A stretch of 64,000 nucleotides of DNA from Candidatus Avimonas faecium (GTDB lineage Bacteria; Bacillota; Clostridia; Oscillospirales; Acutalibacteraceae), in the NCBI GenBank assembly GCA_904419005.1, contig CAJFQI010000002.1:1-64000 (forward strand), written 5' to 3'. The notes under the pieces were generated by a model. It saw only the letters and a program-made list of their open reading frames with translations, did no database searches and had not been told where the DNA came from. Both the position numbers and the translations under genes were made by a program. Shown one piece after another: positions 8,772 to 16,419 of this stretch; the first letter of the stretch is position 1, and each line of letters begins with the position of its first letter.

Positions 8772-8922
8772 GGGGGTAACAACAATATCCGGGCTATCCG
8801 GCAGATCCCGCTTTCGTGTATTTTCTCTTTTTCTGCTTTTCTGCGCCGCCCTTTTCCAAAAGGCGGCTTCCGTGGACGAAGGACACCGACGTTCCTTAAG
8901 GAACAGAAACGGAGGGATGGAT

Positions 8923-10203
8923 ATGGCGATTGGTATGCGGCCGCTGCGGTGTGATACGGCGGAGGTACGCGCCTGCCGGCGCTTTTCGGAGGTGTACGAC
9001 GAGCCGGACAAGGCGGTGCGCAGGGCATGTCAGGCGGCGATGGGGCTGTACGAGCACTTCGGCCCCGGCGGCTTCCGGCTGTTCAGCGCGCCCGGCCGGG
9101 CGGAGCTTGGGGGAAGCCATACCGACCACAACCGCGGCTTGGGACTGGCCGCCGCCGTCCAGGCGGATATCCTGGCCGCCGCCCGGCCGGCGGCGGAGCC
9201 GGTGGTGCGGCTGCACTCCCAGGGCTATTATACCGACGTCATTGATTTGACCGACCTGGCCCCCCGGCCGGAGGAACGCTGCCATTCCGCCTCCCTGATC
9301 CGCGGGATTGCCGCCGGCTTCCGGGAGCGGGGACTGGCCGTGGGCGGCTTTGACGCGTTCACGGTTTCGCAGGTTCCCCGCGGCGCCGGGGTGTCGAGCT
9401 CTGCCGCGTTTGAGGTGCTGGTGGCGAGCATCTTCAACGGCCTGTACAACGGCGGAGCCTTGGACGCCGCGGCCGTGGCCCGGATTGCGCAGGAAGCGGA
9501 AAACCGCTATTTCGGTAAGCCGAGCGGCATTATGGACCAGGCGGCCTGCGCGGCCGGCGGCTGCCTGGCGATGGATTTTGCGTCCCCATCCGCACCGCAG
9601 GCCCTGCGGCTCCCCGCCCGCTTTGAGGAATGGGGCCTGCGGCTCTGCGCCGTCAACACCGGGGGCAGCCATACCGATTTAACCCAGGATTTTGCCGCCT
9701 GCCGGACGGAGATGGAAGAGACCGCCCGCTTCTTCGGAGGGGAGACGCTGCGGGATATCCCGCGAAAGCAGGTAGAGGGAGCCCTGCCGGCCTTGCGCCG
9801 TGCGGTTGGCGACCGCGCGGTGCTCCGTGCGCTGCATTTTTACGAGGAAAACGACCGGGTCAAGAGGCAGTGCGCCGCCCTGCAGCGGGGGGACGCCGCG
9901 GCCTACCTTGCCCAGGTCGCCGCGTCGGGACGTTCCTGCCAGGAGCTGCTGCAAAACGTCTCGCCGCCGCAGACGCCGCGGGAGCAGGGCCCGGCTTTGG
10001 CCCTGGCGCTGACCGAGCGCTTCCTGGGGCGGGAAGGGGCATGGAGGATCCAAGGGGGCGGCTTTGCAGGGACCATCCAGGCCTACGTCCCGGCCCCGCG
10101 GCTGGAGGCGTACCGGCAGTATATGGAGGGCGTGTTCGGCCAGGGCTGCTTCCACGTCCTGTCCGTCCGGGAGACAGGCGCGACCGAGCTGGAGGCGGAA
10201 TAG
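8923..10203 (+). CDS. galK: Galactokinase
   Basis: A GHMP-family kinase that phosphorylates galactose at C1, the entry step of the Leloir pathway. The galactokinase signature near residue 57 is PGRAELGGSHTDHNRG, and the ATP-binding loop is RGAGVSSSAAFEV. PSGIMDQAACAAGG and the late GGGFAGTIQAYV complete the GHMP motifs, and 426 residues is a normal length. The ATG at 8923 is used because GGAGG is 7 bases upstream; the ATG at 8917 would leave no spacing. No galT or galE lies next to it, so the rest of the pathway must be elsewhere. A terminator follows. Confidence 0.93.
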   Translation: MAIGMRPLRCDTAEVRACRRFSEVYDEPDKAVRRACQAAMGLYEHFGPGGFRLFSAPGRAELGGSHTDHNRGLGLAAAVQADILAAARPAAEPVVRLHSQGYYTDVIDLTDLAPRPEERCHSASLIRGIAAGFRERGLAVGGFDAFTVSQVPRGAGVSSSAAFEVLVASIFNGLYNGGALDAAAVARIAQEAENRYFGKPSGIMDQAACAAGGCLAMDFASPSAPQALRLPARFEEWGLRLCAVNTGGSHTDLTQDFAACRTEMEETARFFGGETLRDIPRKQVEGALPALRRAVGDRAVLRALHFYEENDRVKRQCAALQRGDAAAYLAQVAASGRSCQELLQNVSPPQTPREQGPALALALTERFLGREGAWRIQGGGFAGTIQAYVPAPRLEAYRQYMEGVFGQGCFHVLSVRETGATELEAE

Positions 10204-10258
10204 CGGGACGGAGGCAGGATGCGCTTGCGGCTGTCCCTGGAGCTGCACGTTTCCCTCG

Positions 10259-10286
10259 GCGGTCTGCCGGCCGGCAGACCGCTTTT
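10259..10286 (+). terminator. Terminator after galK
   Basis: GCGGTCTGCCGG followed directly by its reverse complement CCGGCAGACCGC forms a 24-base perfect palindrome, followed by TTTT. It lies 55 bases after the galK stop. Confidence 0.75.
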
Positions 10287-10540
10287 GGCGTGCTTGGCGC
10301 CTTCGGCTTTTGCCTTCCCGCGCTTTCACACCTTATTTATGCCTTTTCATGCCTCTGCGCTTTCCCGGCGGAAGCCGGTCCCGTTCCTGCTTGACGGCGG
10401 TCTTTCCCCGTTGGAGCGTGCCGCGGATAGGATTATCCAGCAGGGGAGAGCGCGGGAAAGGGCAGGCGTTTCGTCCTTATTCTCCGAAAGTTTTTCAAGG
10501 GGCTTCTTCATAATCTGTACATAAATTTTTTGCCGTCCAA

Positions 10541-10569
10541 TTGCATTTCCGCGGTGGATACGGTATAAT
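10541..10569 (+). promoter_or_regulatory. Sigma-A promoter for the decarboxylase gamma/beta genes
   Basis: TTGCAT and a perfect TATAAT are spaced 17 bases apart. The stretch between the galK terminator and this promoter (10287-10540) holds no gene that I can recognise. Confidence 0.75.
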
Positions 10570-10778
10570 AATACTATTCTTTTATACTGGGCGGGAATGG
10601 GGTTTGCCCCTCCTTTTGTCCAAGATTTGGCTGCAAGCGATCCGGAGCCGGCGCGAGAAGCGCCTTGGCGGCGGCCCTTTGCGACGGGGACTTGAGAAAG
10701 GGCCGGCGCCGGTTCGGACGGTTCCCCGTGCCTTGGGGGCCGCTTCCCGGAGGGGTGCTTGCAGGCCGGGAGAAAGGA
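10570..10778 (+). other. Long GC-rich 5' leader of the OadG-like gene
   Basis: About 200 bases separate the predicted transcription start from the first start codon. The leader contains complementary segments (GCCGGCGC near 10650 and GCGCCGG near 10706) that could form a long-range stem. No known riboswitch class is recognised. A 33-codon reading frame with a poor ribosome binding site is present but not convincing. Confidence 0.35.
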
Positions 10779-11198
10779 ATGGTTGTGGAGATGGAAAACG
10801 CATTCAGGGCGCTGGCCGCGGCGGGAAATGCGGGCGAGGTCTTAGGCAGTGCCGGCATGACGGTCCTCATCGGGCTGGTGGTCGTGTTCGCCGTATTGAT
10901 TTTGTTGACCTTTATTTTCTGGCTGTTTGGAAAGATTATGTCCGGTTCCGGGAGCAGGACGGCCCCGTCGCCGGAACCGAAGCCAGCGGCAGCAGCTCCG
11001 GCGGTTTCCGCCCCGGCGCCGGCCGTCCCGGTCGCGGCGGAAGGGATCAGCGAGGAAGTGGTGGCTGCCATCGCGGCCGCGGTGGCCTCGCTGGCGCCGG
11101 AGGGCAAACGGTATGCCGTACGGCGCGTCACCCGTGCGGCCGGCGGGCGTCCGGTCTGGGCCGCCGCCGGCTTGGCGGAAAACACCCGCCCCTTCTGA
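10779..11198 (+). CDS. OadG-like gamma subunit of a Na+-translocating decarboxylase
   Basis: A small single-pass membrane protein. After about 20 residues comes one strong membrane segment (TVLIGLVVVFAVLILLTFIFWLFG), then a Pro/Ala-rich linker, then 'ISEEVVAAIAAAVASLAPEGKRYAVRRVTR', the C-terminal pattern of clostridial OadG-like subunits. The gamma subunit anchors and assembles the carboxyltransferase and biotin subunits on the beta subunit. Three in-frame starts compete (ATG 10779, GTG 10785, ATG 10791). AGAAAGGA ends at 10778, so the GTG has the best spacing and the true N-terminus is uncertain by a few residues. The beta subunit gene follows 97 bases later. Confidence 0.75.
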   Translation: MVVEMENAFRALAAAGNAGEVLGSAGMTVLIGLVVVFAVLILLTFIFWLFGKIMSGSGSRTAPSPEPKPAAAAPAVSAPAPAVPVAAEGISEEVVAAIAAAVASLAPEGKRYAVRRVTRAAGGRPVWAAAGLAENTRPF

Positions 11199-11295
11199 CG
11201 GGACGCGCCGGGAAGCCCGCCTGACCGGAAGGGACGGCGGGCCGGCGCACAGCCAATGAAGAAAACGGGATTCCCCCACGAAAGGACGGACGGCA

Positions 11296-12582
11296 ATGGG
11301 TGCTCTTTGGCAAGCAATTCAAGATATCCTCACACAGTCTGGCTTTGCCAAGCTGTTCAATTTTCAAGAGGGCGGCTGGAAAAACCTGATCATGATCGGC
11401 ATTTCCTGCTTCCTGATGTACCTGGCGATCAAGAAGCAGTTTGAGCCGCTGCTCCTGCTGCCGATTGCCTTCGGCATGCTCCTGGTCAACCTGCCGCTTG
11501 GCCTGGTGATGGACCCGCAGCATAATACCCTTGATCCGCTGAATGCACAGGAACTGGCCCATCTACAGCAGGGGATATACGACGAGGTATACCCGATTTT
11601 TGAAATGAACGGCCAGTATTACTGGCAGCATTTTGAAACCGGCGGGCTGCTTTGGTATCTGTACCAGGGCGTGAAATTCGGCATTTACCCGCCGCTGATC
11701 TTCCTGGGCATCGGCTGCATGACCGATTTCGGCCCGCTGATCGCCAACCCCAAGAGCTTCCTGCTCGGTGCGGCGGCCCAGCTTGGCATCTTCGTCACCT
11801 TCTTCGGCGCGATGGCGCTGAGCCTGACCGGCGTTGACGCTATTGACTTTAGTCAACAGGAAGCGGCCTCTATCGCAATTATCGGCGGCGCGGACGGCCC
11901 GACAGCCATCTGGCTGACCACTAAGCTGGCGCCGGGTCTCCTGGGCCCGATCGCGATCGCAGCGTATTCGTATATGGCGCTGGTGCCGATTATCCAGCCG
12001 CCGATCATGCGCCTGCTGACCACCAAAAAGGAACGCTCGGTCGTGATGGATCAGCTCCGCCCGGTCTCCAAAACCGAGAAGATCCTGTTCCCGATCTTCG
12101 TCACCCTGATCGTCGTCCTCCTGCTGCCGAGCGCGGCGGCGCTGGTGGGGATGCTGATGCTCGGCAACCTCTTCCGCGAAAGCGGCGTGGTGGAGCGGAT
12201 CAGCAAAACGGCGCAGAACGAGCTGATGAACATCATCACTATCTTCCTTGGTGTGACGGTCGGCGCGACGGCGAACGCCCAGGCGTTCCTGCAGCTGCGC
12301 ACTCTGCTGATTATCGGCCTTGGTTTGATCGCCTTTGCCTTCGGTACGGCGGGCGGTGTGCTGTTCGGCAAGCTGATGTATGTGGTCACCAAGGGCAAGG
12401 TTAACCCGCTGATCGGCTCGGCCGGCGTGTCCGCGGTGCCGATGGCGGCCCGTGTGTCCCAGAAGGTCGGCCAGAGGGAGAACCCGGGCAACTTCCTGCT
12501 GATGCACGCGATGGGCCCGAACGTATCCGGCGTCATCGGCTCGGCCGTGGCGGCCGGCGTGCTGCTCACGCTGTTCGGATAA
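11296..12582 (+). CDS. Na+-translocating decarboxylase beta subunit (OadB/MmdB/GcdB family)
   Basis: A polytopic membrane protein of 428 residues that carries out carboxybiotin decarboxylation and pumps Na+ outward. The hallmark EAASIAIIGGADGPTAIWLTTKLAP is at about residues 189-213, containing the functionally required Asp. Many membrane segments follow, with 'VTVGATANAQAFL' and the C-terminal 'GSAGVSAVPMAARV' and 'HAMGPNVSGVIGSAVAAGV' motifs. An extra soluble loop of about 40 residues (about 73-115) follows the second membrane segment. The alpha (carboxyltransferase) and biotin-carrier genes are not in this window, so the organic acid used (oxaloacetate, methylmalonyl-CoA or glutaconyl-CoA) cannot be told. 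Confidence 0.92.
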   Translation: MGALWQAIQDILTQSGFAKLFNFQEGGWKNLIMIGISCFLMYLAIKKQFEPLLLLPIAFGMLLVNLPLGLVMDPQHNTLDPLNAQELAHLQQGIYDEVYPIFEMNGQYYWQHFETGGLLWYLYQGVKFGIYPPLIFLGIGCMTDFGPLIANPKSFLLGAAAQLGIFVTFFGAMALSLTGVDAIDFSQQEAASIAIIGGADGPTAIWLTTKLAPGLLGPIAIAAYSYMALVPIIQPPIMRLLTTKKERSVVMDQLRPVSKTEKILFPIFVTLIVVLLLPSAAALVGMLMLGNLFRESGVVERISKTAQNELMNIITIFLGVTVGATANAQAFLQLRTLLIIGLGLIAFAFGTAGGVLFGKLMYVVTKGKVNPLIGSAGVSAVPMAARVSQKVGQRENPGNFLLMHAMGPNVSGVIGSAVAAGVLLTLFG

Positions 12583-12639
12583 ATCACCAATTGGAATATC
12601 CGGGGGAAAGGGCGGATAAGGTCCGTTCTTTCCCCTTTT

Positions 12640-12666
12640 CCGTCCCTAAGGGCGGGGACGGATTTT
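12640..12666 (+). terminator. Possible terminator after the decarboxylase beta gene
   Basis: CCGTCCC (12640-12646) pairs with GGGACGG (12655-12661) and is followed by ATTTTC. The stem is only 7 bp, so this is a modest call. Confidence 0.4.
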
Positions 12667-12758
12667 CGACAAGGCGAAAGCCCCAAACCTGCCGGCCTTC
12701 CGGCGTCGGGCGGCCCGCAATGGGATGAACGGTTGATGAAATAGGGAGGAGAGGCGTT

Positions 12759-15257
12759 ATGCCGGAATGGGCACAGACCTTTTGCCGTCTGCGGCGGCAG
12801 CTGATGGAGCGGGATTTTTCCCGTATGAACGACCGCCAACGGGAGGCGGTATTCTGTACGGAGGGGCCCCTGCTGATCCTGGCCGGCGCGGGGAGCGGCA
12901 AGACCACGGTGCTGGTCAACCGGATCGCCAACCTGGTCAAATATGGCAAAGCCTACGACAGCACGGCGACACCCCCGGACGTGACGCCGGAGGAGATGGC
13001 CCTGCTGGAAGCGGCGGCCGAGGGCACCGCCTCCCCCGAACAGGCGCGGCAGGCCGCCGCCCTCTGCGCGGTGGAGCCCTGCGAGCCCTGGCGGATCCTG
13101 GCCATCACCTTTACCAATAAGGCGGCGGGGGAGCTCAAGGAACGGATTTCACGCATCCTGGGGCAGGAGAGCGGCAGTGAGGTGCAGGCGAGCACCTTCC
13201 ATTCCTTCTGCGCCCGCATCCTGCGCCGGGATGGGGAGCGGCTGGGCTACTCCAGCCACTTTACCATCTACGACACCGTCGATTCCCGCTGGCTGATGAA
13301 GGACTGCATGAAGCAGTTGAACATAGAGGAAAAAACGCTCGACCATAAGGCGATCCTGTCCGAAATCGGCCGGGCCAAGGACGGGCTGCTCACCCCCGAC
13401 GAGTACAAAACCGCCGCGGGCTACGACGCGCGCCTCCGCCTGGTGGCGGAAGCCTACGGCCTGTACCAGCGCCGGCTGAAGGAGGCCGACGCGATGGATT
13501 TTGACGACCTGCTCTGCCAAACCGTCCGGCTGTTCCAGGAATGCCCGGACGTGCTGCAAAAATACCAGCGCCGCTTCCGCTATCTGATGGTTGACGAATA
13601 CCAGGACACCAACCACGCCCAATATCAGTTTATCGGGATGCTGGCGGCCGGATCGGGGAACCTCTGCGTGGTGGGGGACGACGACCAGAGCGTCTACAAA
13701 TTCCGGGGCGCGACGATTGAGAACATCCTGAACTTTGAACACCAGTTCCCCGGCTGCGCCGTAATCCGGCTGGAGCAGAACTACCGCTCGACCGGCAATA
13801 TCCTCAGCGCGGCCAACGCCGTCATCGCCAAAAACCAGCACCGCAAGGGCAAAACCCTCTGGACCGAAAACCCGGACGGGAACAAGCTCTCCCTGCATAC
13901 CCTGGATAACGAGGCCGACGAGGCGCGCTTTATCGCGGACACCATCCAGGACGGGGTGGGCGAGGGGCGCCGGTACAGCGATTTCGCGGTCCTCTACCGG
14001 GCCAACGCCCAGCACAACGTGATTGAGCGCGCCCTGACCGAAAGCGGCGTGCCCTACCGCATCATCGGCGGGCACCGTTTTTACGACACCAAGGAGGTGC
14101 GGGACGCGATGGCGTACCTCCGGCTCCTGAACAACCCGGACGACGAGGTGGCCCTCCGACGCATTATCAACGAGCCCAAGCGCGGCATCGGGGATGCGAC
14201 GGTCGATAAGGCCGCGGGGATCGCCGCCGGCCTGGGCGTGTCGATGTACGAGGTGATCGCCCACGCCGCGGACTACCCCGCCCTTTCCCGCGCGGCGAAT
14301 AAGCTGCGGCTTTTTACCGATTTGATGGACCGCCTGCGGGAGATGGCCGGCGATCCGGAGATCTCCCTCCATCTCCTTTACACCACCATGCTGGAGGCGA
14401 CCGGCTATCTGGCGATGTGGGAGCAGGCCGGGCCGGAGGAGGCCGGCCGGGTGGGAAACCTCAACGAGCTGGCGTCGTCGATCCTGAGATACGAAGAAAA
14501 AAGCCCGGAGGAGTTCCCCGAGCTGGCCGGCTTTTTGGAGGAAGCGGCGCTGATGACCGATGTGGATAATTACGACGCGGGGGCGGATTCGGTGGTGCTG
14601 ATGACCATGCACGCCGCCAAGGGGCTGGAGTTCCCGGTCGTCTTCCTGCCCGGCTTTGAGGACGGCATCTTCCCCGGCATGCAGTCGATCTTCAACCCGG
14701 AGGAGCTTGAAGAGGACCGCCGCCTGTGCTATGTGGCGATCACCCGCGCCAAGGAAAAGCTGTACATTACCAATGCGAACAGCCGGATGCTGTACGGCTC
14801 CACCAGCCGCAACCGCCCCTCCCGCTTCCTGCTGGACATCCCGGCCGAGGTAGTGGACGGGCATACGGCGCGTTCCTATGGTGCCGCCTATTATGCCCCG
14901 TCGGGCCGTACCTCGGTCGCCCACGCCGGCACCACGGGAGGCGGCTTCGGCCGGGCGGTATCGGTGGGCCGCGCCGAGGGCAGCTCGGTCATCGGCGGCT
15001 CGGCCTTCCCGGCCGCCGGGCCGGCCCGCCCGCTGGACGGCGGGGGGATCTCCGCCGGGGGAGGGGCCGCCCGCCGTCCGTCCGCCGCACCGCAGGCCCA
15101 TTGGAAGCCGGGCGACCTGGTCAGCCATAAGGTGTTCGGCGCAGGCAAGATCCTCAGCGCCGTCCCGATGGGCAACGACACCCTGCTGGAAATCGCCTTT
15201 GAGCGGGTGGGGACCAAAAAGATCATGGCCAATTTCGCCCGCCTTTCCCCCCGCTGA
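12759..15257 (+). CDS. pcrA: ATP-dependent 3'-5' DNA helicase PcrA/UvrD
   Basis: A superfamily 1A helicase acting in nucleotide-excision and mismatch repair and in clearing stalled forks. Residues 20-55 hold the Q-motif and Walker A (NDRQREAVF and AGAGSGKTTVL), followed by AITFTNKAAGELKERI (motif Ia), VDEYQDTNHAQY (Walker B) and VVGDDDQSVYKFRGA (motif III). LEQNYRST, MTMHAAKGLEFPVVFLPG and CYVAITRAKEKLY are the later motifs. The C-terminus (WKPGDLVSHKVFGAGKI) is the Tudor-like RNA-polymerase-binding domain of PcrA. At 832 residues it is somewhat long; about 70 residues (roughly 60-110) between motifs I and Ia form a family insertion. GGGAGGAG precedes the ATG. Confidence 0.95.
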   Translation: MPEWAQTFCRLRRQLMERDFSRMNDRQREAVFCTEGPLLILAGAGSGKTTVLVNRIANLVKYGKAYDSTATPPDVTPEEMALLEAAAEGTASPEQARQAAALCAVEPCEPWRILAITFTNKAAGELKERISRILGQESGSEVQASTFHSFCARILRRDGERLGYSSHFTIYDTVDSRWLMKDCMKQLNIEEKTLDHKAILSEIGRAKDGLLTPDEYKTAAGYDARLRLVAEAYGLYQRRLKEADAMDFDDLLCQTVRLFQECPDVLQKYQRRFRYLMVDEYQDTNHAQYQFIGMLAAGSGNLCVVGDDDQSVYKFRGATIENILNFEHQFPGCAVIRLEQNYRSTGNILSAANAVIAKNQHRKGKTLWTENPDGNKLSLHTLDNEADEARFIADTIQDGVGEGRRYSDFAVLYRANAQHNVIERALTESGVPYRIIGGHRFYDTKEVRDAMAYLRLLNNPDDEVALRRIINEPKRGIGDATVDKAAGIAAGLGVSMYEVIAHAADYPALSRAANKLRLFTDLMDRLREMAGDPEISLHLLYTTMLEATGYLAMWEQAGPEEAGRVGNLNELASSILRYEEKSPEEFPELAGFLEEAALMTDVDNYDAGADSVVLMTMHAAKGLEFPVVFLPGFEDGIFPGMQSIFNPEELEEDRRLCYVAITRAKEKLYITNANSRMLYGSTSRNRPSRFLLDIPAEVVDGHTARSYGAAYYAPSGRTSVAHAGTTGGGFGRAVSVGRAEGSSVIGGSAFPAAGPARPLDGGGISAGGGAARRPSAAPQAHWKPGDLVSHKVFGAGKILSAVPMGNDTLLEIAFERVGTKKIMANFARLSPR

Positions 15258-15438
15258 CAGGAGGGCCGTCCGTCTTAGGCGCAAAGAGGAACCGGCTGCG
15301 GAGCCCTTTCCCGGGCCTGCGGCCGGCTTTGCTTTTCCCGGTATTTCCGGGGAAAGTATTTCCGGGGGAAATAGGAGGGAAAGGGACGCTTGTCCGCCTG
15401 TTTCGCCCAAATCCGGGACAAATATAAAAATCCCGCGA

Positions 15439-15465
15439 ACCAAACGCCGCCCGTATCATAGGATG
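15439..15465 (+). promoter_or_regulatory. Possible sigma-K-like promoter of the Cys-rich protein gene
   Basis: AC, then 16 bases, then CATAGGATG resembles the mother-cell sigma-K pattern (AC, 16-17 bases, CATA...TA), with the final A replaced by G. No sigma-A-type boxes with good spacing are seen in the 250-base gap. The consensus is short, so chance occurrence is likely enough to keep this tentative. Confidence 0.3.
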
Positions 15466-15509
15466 GTAGTGAAGCAAGGCCCATTACCATATTTACGGGA
15501 GGAATCCTT

Positions 15510-16331
15510 ATGCCTGACAACAAGTACATGCAAGGCAACGGCTGCAAGGAGGCCGTCTGTATTGATGCGGGGCGCGTCTACGATTCCTGCAGCGATAAAG
15601 ACTGCCTTGAGGATCTGCGCGTATACTTTACCGAGCGGGATCAGATGGTGGTTGACCACGCGGTAAGCGTACGGGCGAAAAAGGTATGCGTCATCACGAC
15701 CTACATTGACGTCGAACCGCTCCCCTTCAACCGCGGGTATTATTCCTGCGACCTGACCTTCTTCTTTGAGGTGGAGGTCGAGGTGTATACCGGGCGCGCC
15801 TGCCCGCCCACCACGGTCTGCGGCGTCTGCGTCTTCCGCAAACGGGTCATCCTGTTTGGGAGCGAGGGCAGCGTCAAGGTGTTCACCAGCGAGTACCGCG
15901 AGGACGAGAACGACCGCCAGGAAGGCCCGTCCCGCAATCTGCCGCGGTGCAACGTCCAGATCGCGGAGCCGATTATCCTGGCCGCGAAGGTCACCGACCC
16001 CTGCGACCGCTGCGCCTGCACCTGCAAGTGCGAGTGCGAATGCGGCTGCGGCTGCATCCCGGAATGCATCTGCAACCGGTACGGCGGCAGCTTCTGCGAC
16101 CCGGACGACTGCAAGTGCGTCTATGTGTCGATCGGGATCTTCACGATCGTCCAGCTGATCCGCAACGTGCAGATGCTGGTGCCGGTCTACGACTTCTGCA
16201 TGCCCACCAAGGACTGCTCCTGCCCGACGACCGACAGTCCCTGCGACCTGTTCAAGAAGATGTGCTTCCCGGTTGACGAGTTCTTCCCGCCCCAAGCGGA
16301 CCCGAACAGCTGCGGCTGCGACCGGAAGTAA
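15510..16331 (+). CDS. Conserved Cys-rich protein, possible spore coat component
   Basis: A 273-residue soluble protein with no recognised enzymatic motif. The N-terminal two-thirds contain 'DSCSDKDCLEDLRVYF', which opens a beta-rich domain. A dense cysteine block at about residues 164-190 (CDRCACTCKCECECGCGC) is followed by more Cys pairs to the end (CSCPTT, CGCDRK). Such proteins are common in spore-forming Clostridia and are suspected coat or exosporium components that cross-link through disulfides or bind metal; that role is inference. GGGAGGA is well placed before the ATG. It is monocistronic between PcrA and a bidirectional terminator, with a possible sporulation promoter upstream. Confidence 0.75.
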   Translation: MPDNKYMQGNGCKEAVCIDAGRVYDSCSDKDCLEDLRVYFTERDQMVVDHAVSVRAKKVCVITTYIDVEPLPFNRGYYSCDLTFFFEVEVEVYTGRACPPTTVCGVCVFRKRVILFGSEGSVKVFTSEYREDENDRQEGPSRNLPRCNVQIAEPIILAAKVTDPCDRCACTCKCECECGCGCIPECICNRYGGSFCDPDDCKCVYVSIGIFTIVQLIRNVQMLVPVYDFCMPTKDCSCPTTDSPCDLFKKMCFPVDEFFPPQADPNSCGCDRK

Positions 16332-16349
16332 ACCTGAGCAAGTGTTAAA

Positions 16350-16383
16350 AAGCCCCAGGAGACGGAAACGCCTCCTGGGGCTT
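16350..16383. terminator. Bidirectional terminator between convergent genes
   Basis: A perfect 12-bp inverted repeat (AAGCCCCAGGAG / CTCCTGGGGCTT) with a 10-nt loop lies between the Cys-rich gene and the hydantoinase-type gene. It has an A-run on the left, which gives a T-run on the minus strand. Confidence 0.8.
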
Positions 16384-16419
16384 GCTTGCGTATTCGTACA
16401 AGGCGGGACGGCTTCCCCG

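Noticed and set aside
10598-10699. 33-codon frame in the OadG leader as a leader peptide
   Set aside because: Poor ribosome binding site, no control-codon cluster, and no terminator between it and the gene.
10541-11224. 227-residue plus-strand ORF overlapping the OadG-like gene
   Set aside because: It starts on the promoter itself and shows no family likeness; the overlapping frame has a membrane helix and the OadG pattern.
13149-15443. 764-residue minus-strand ORF opposite pcrA
   Set aside because: It is the antisense shadow of a GC-rich gene; pcrA has complete helicase motifs and a strong ribosome binding site, while this frame has no recognisable family.
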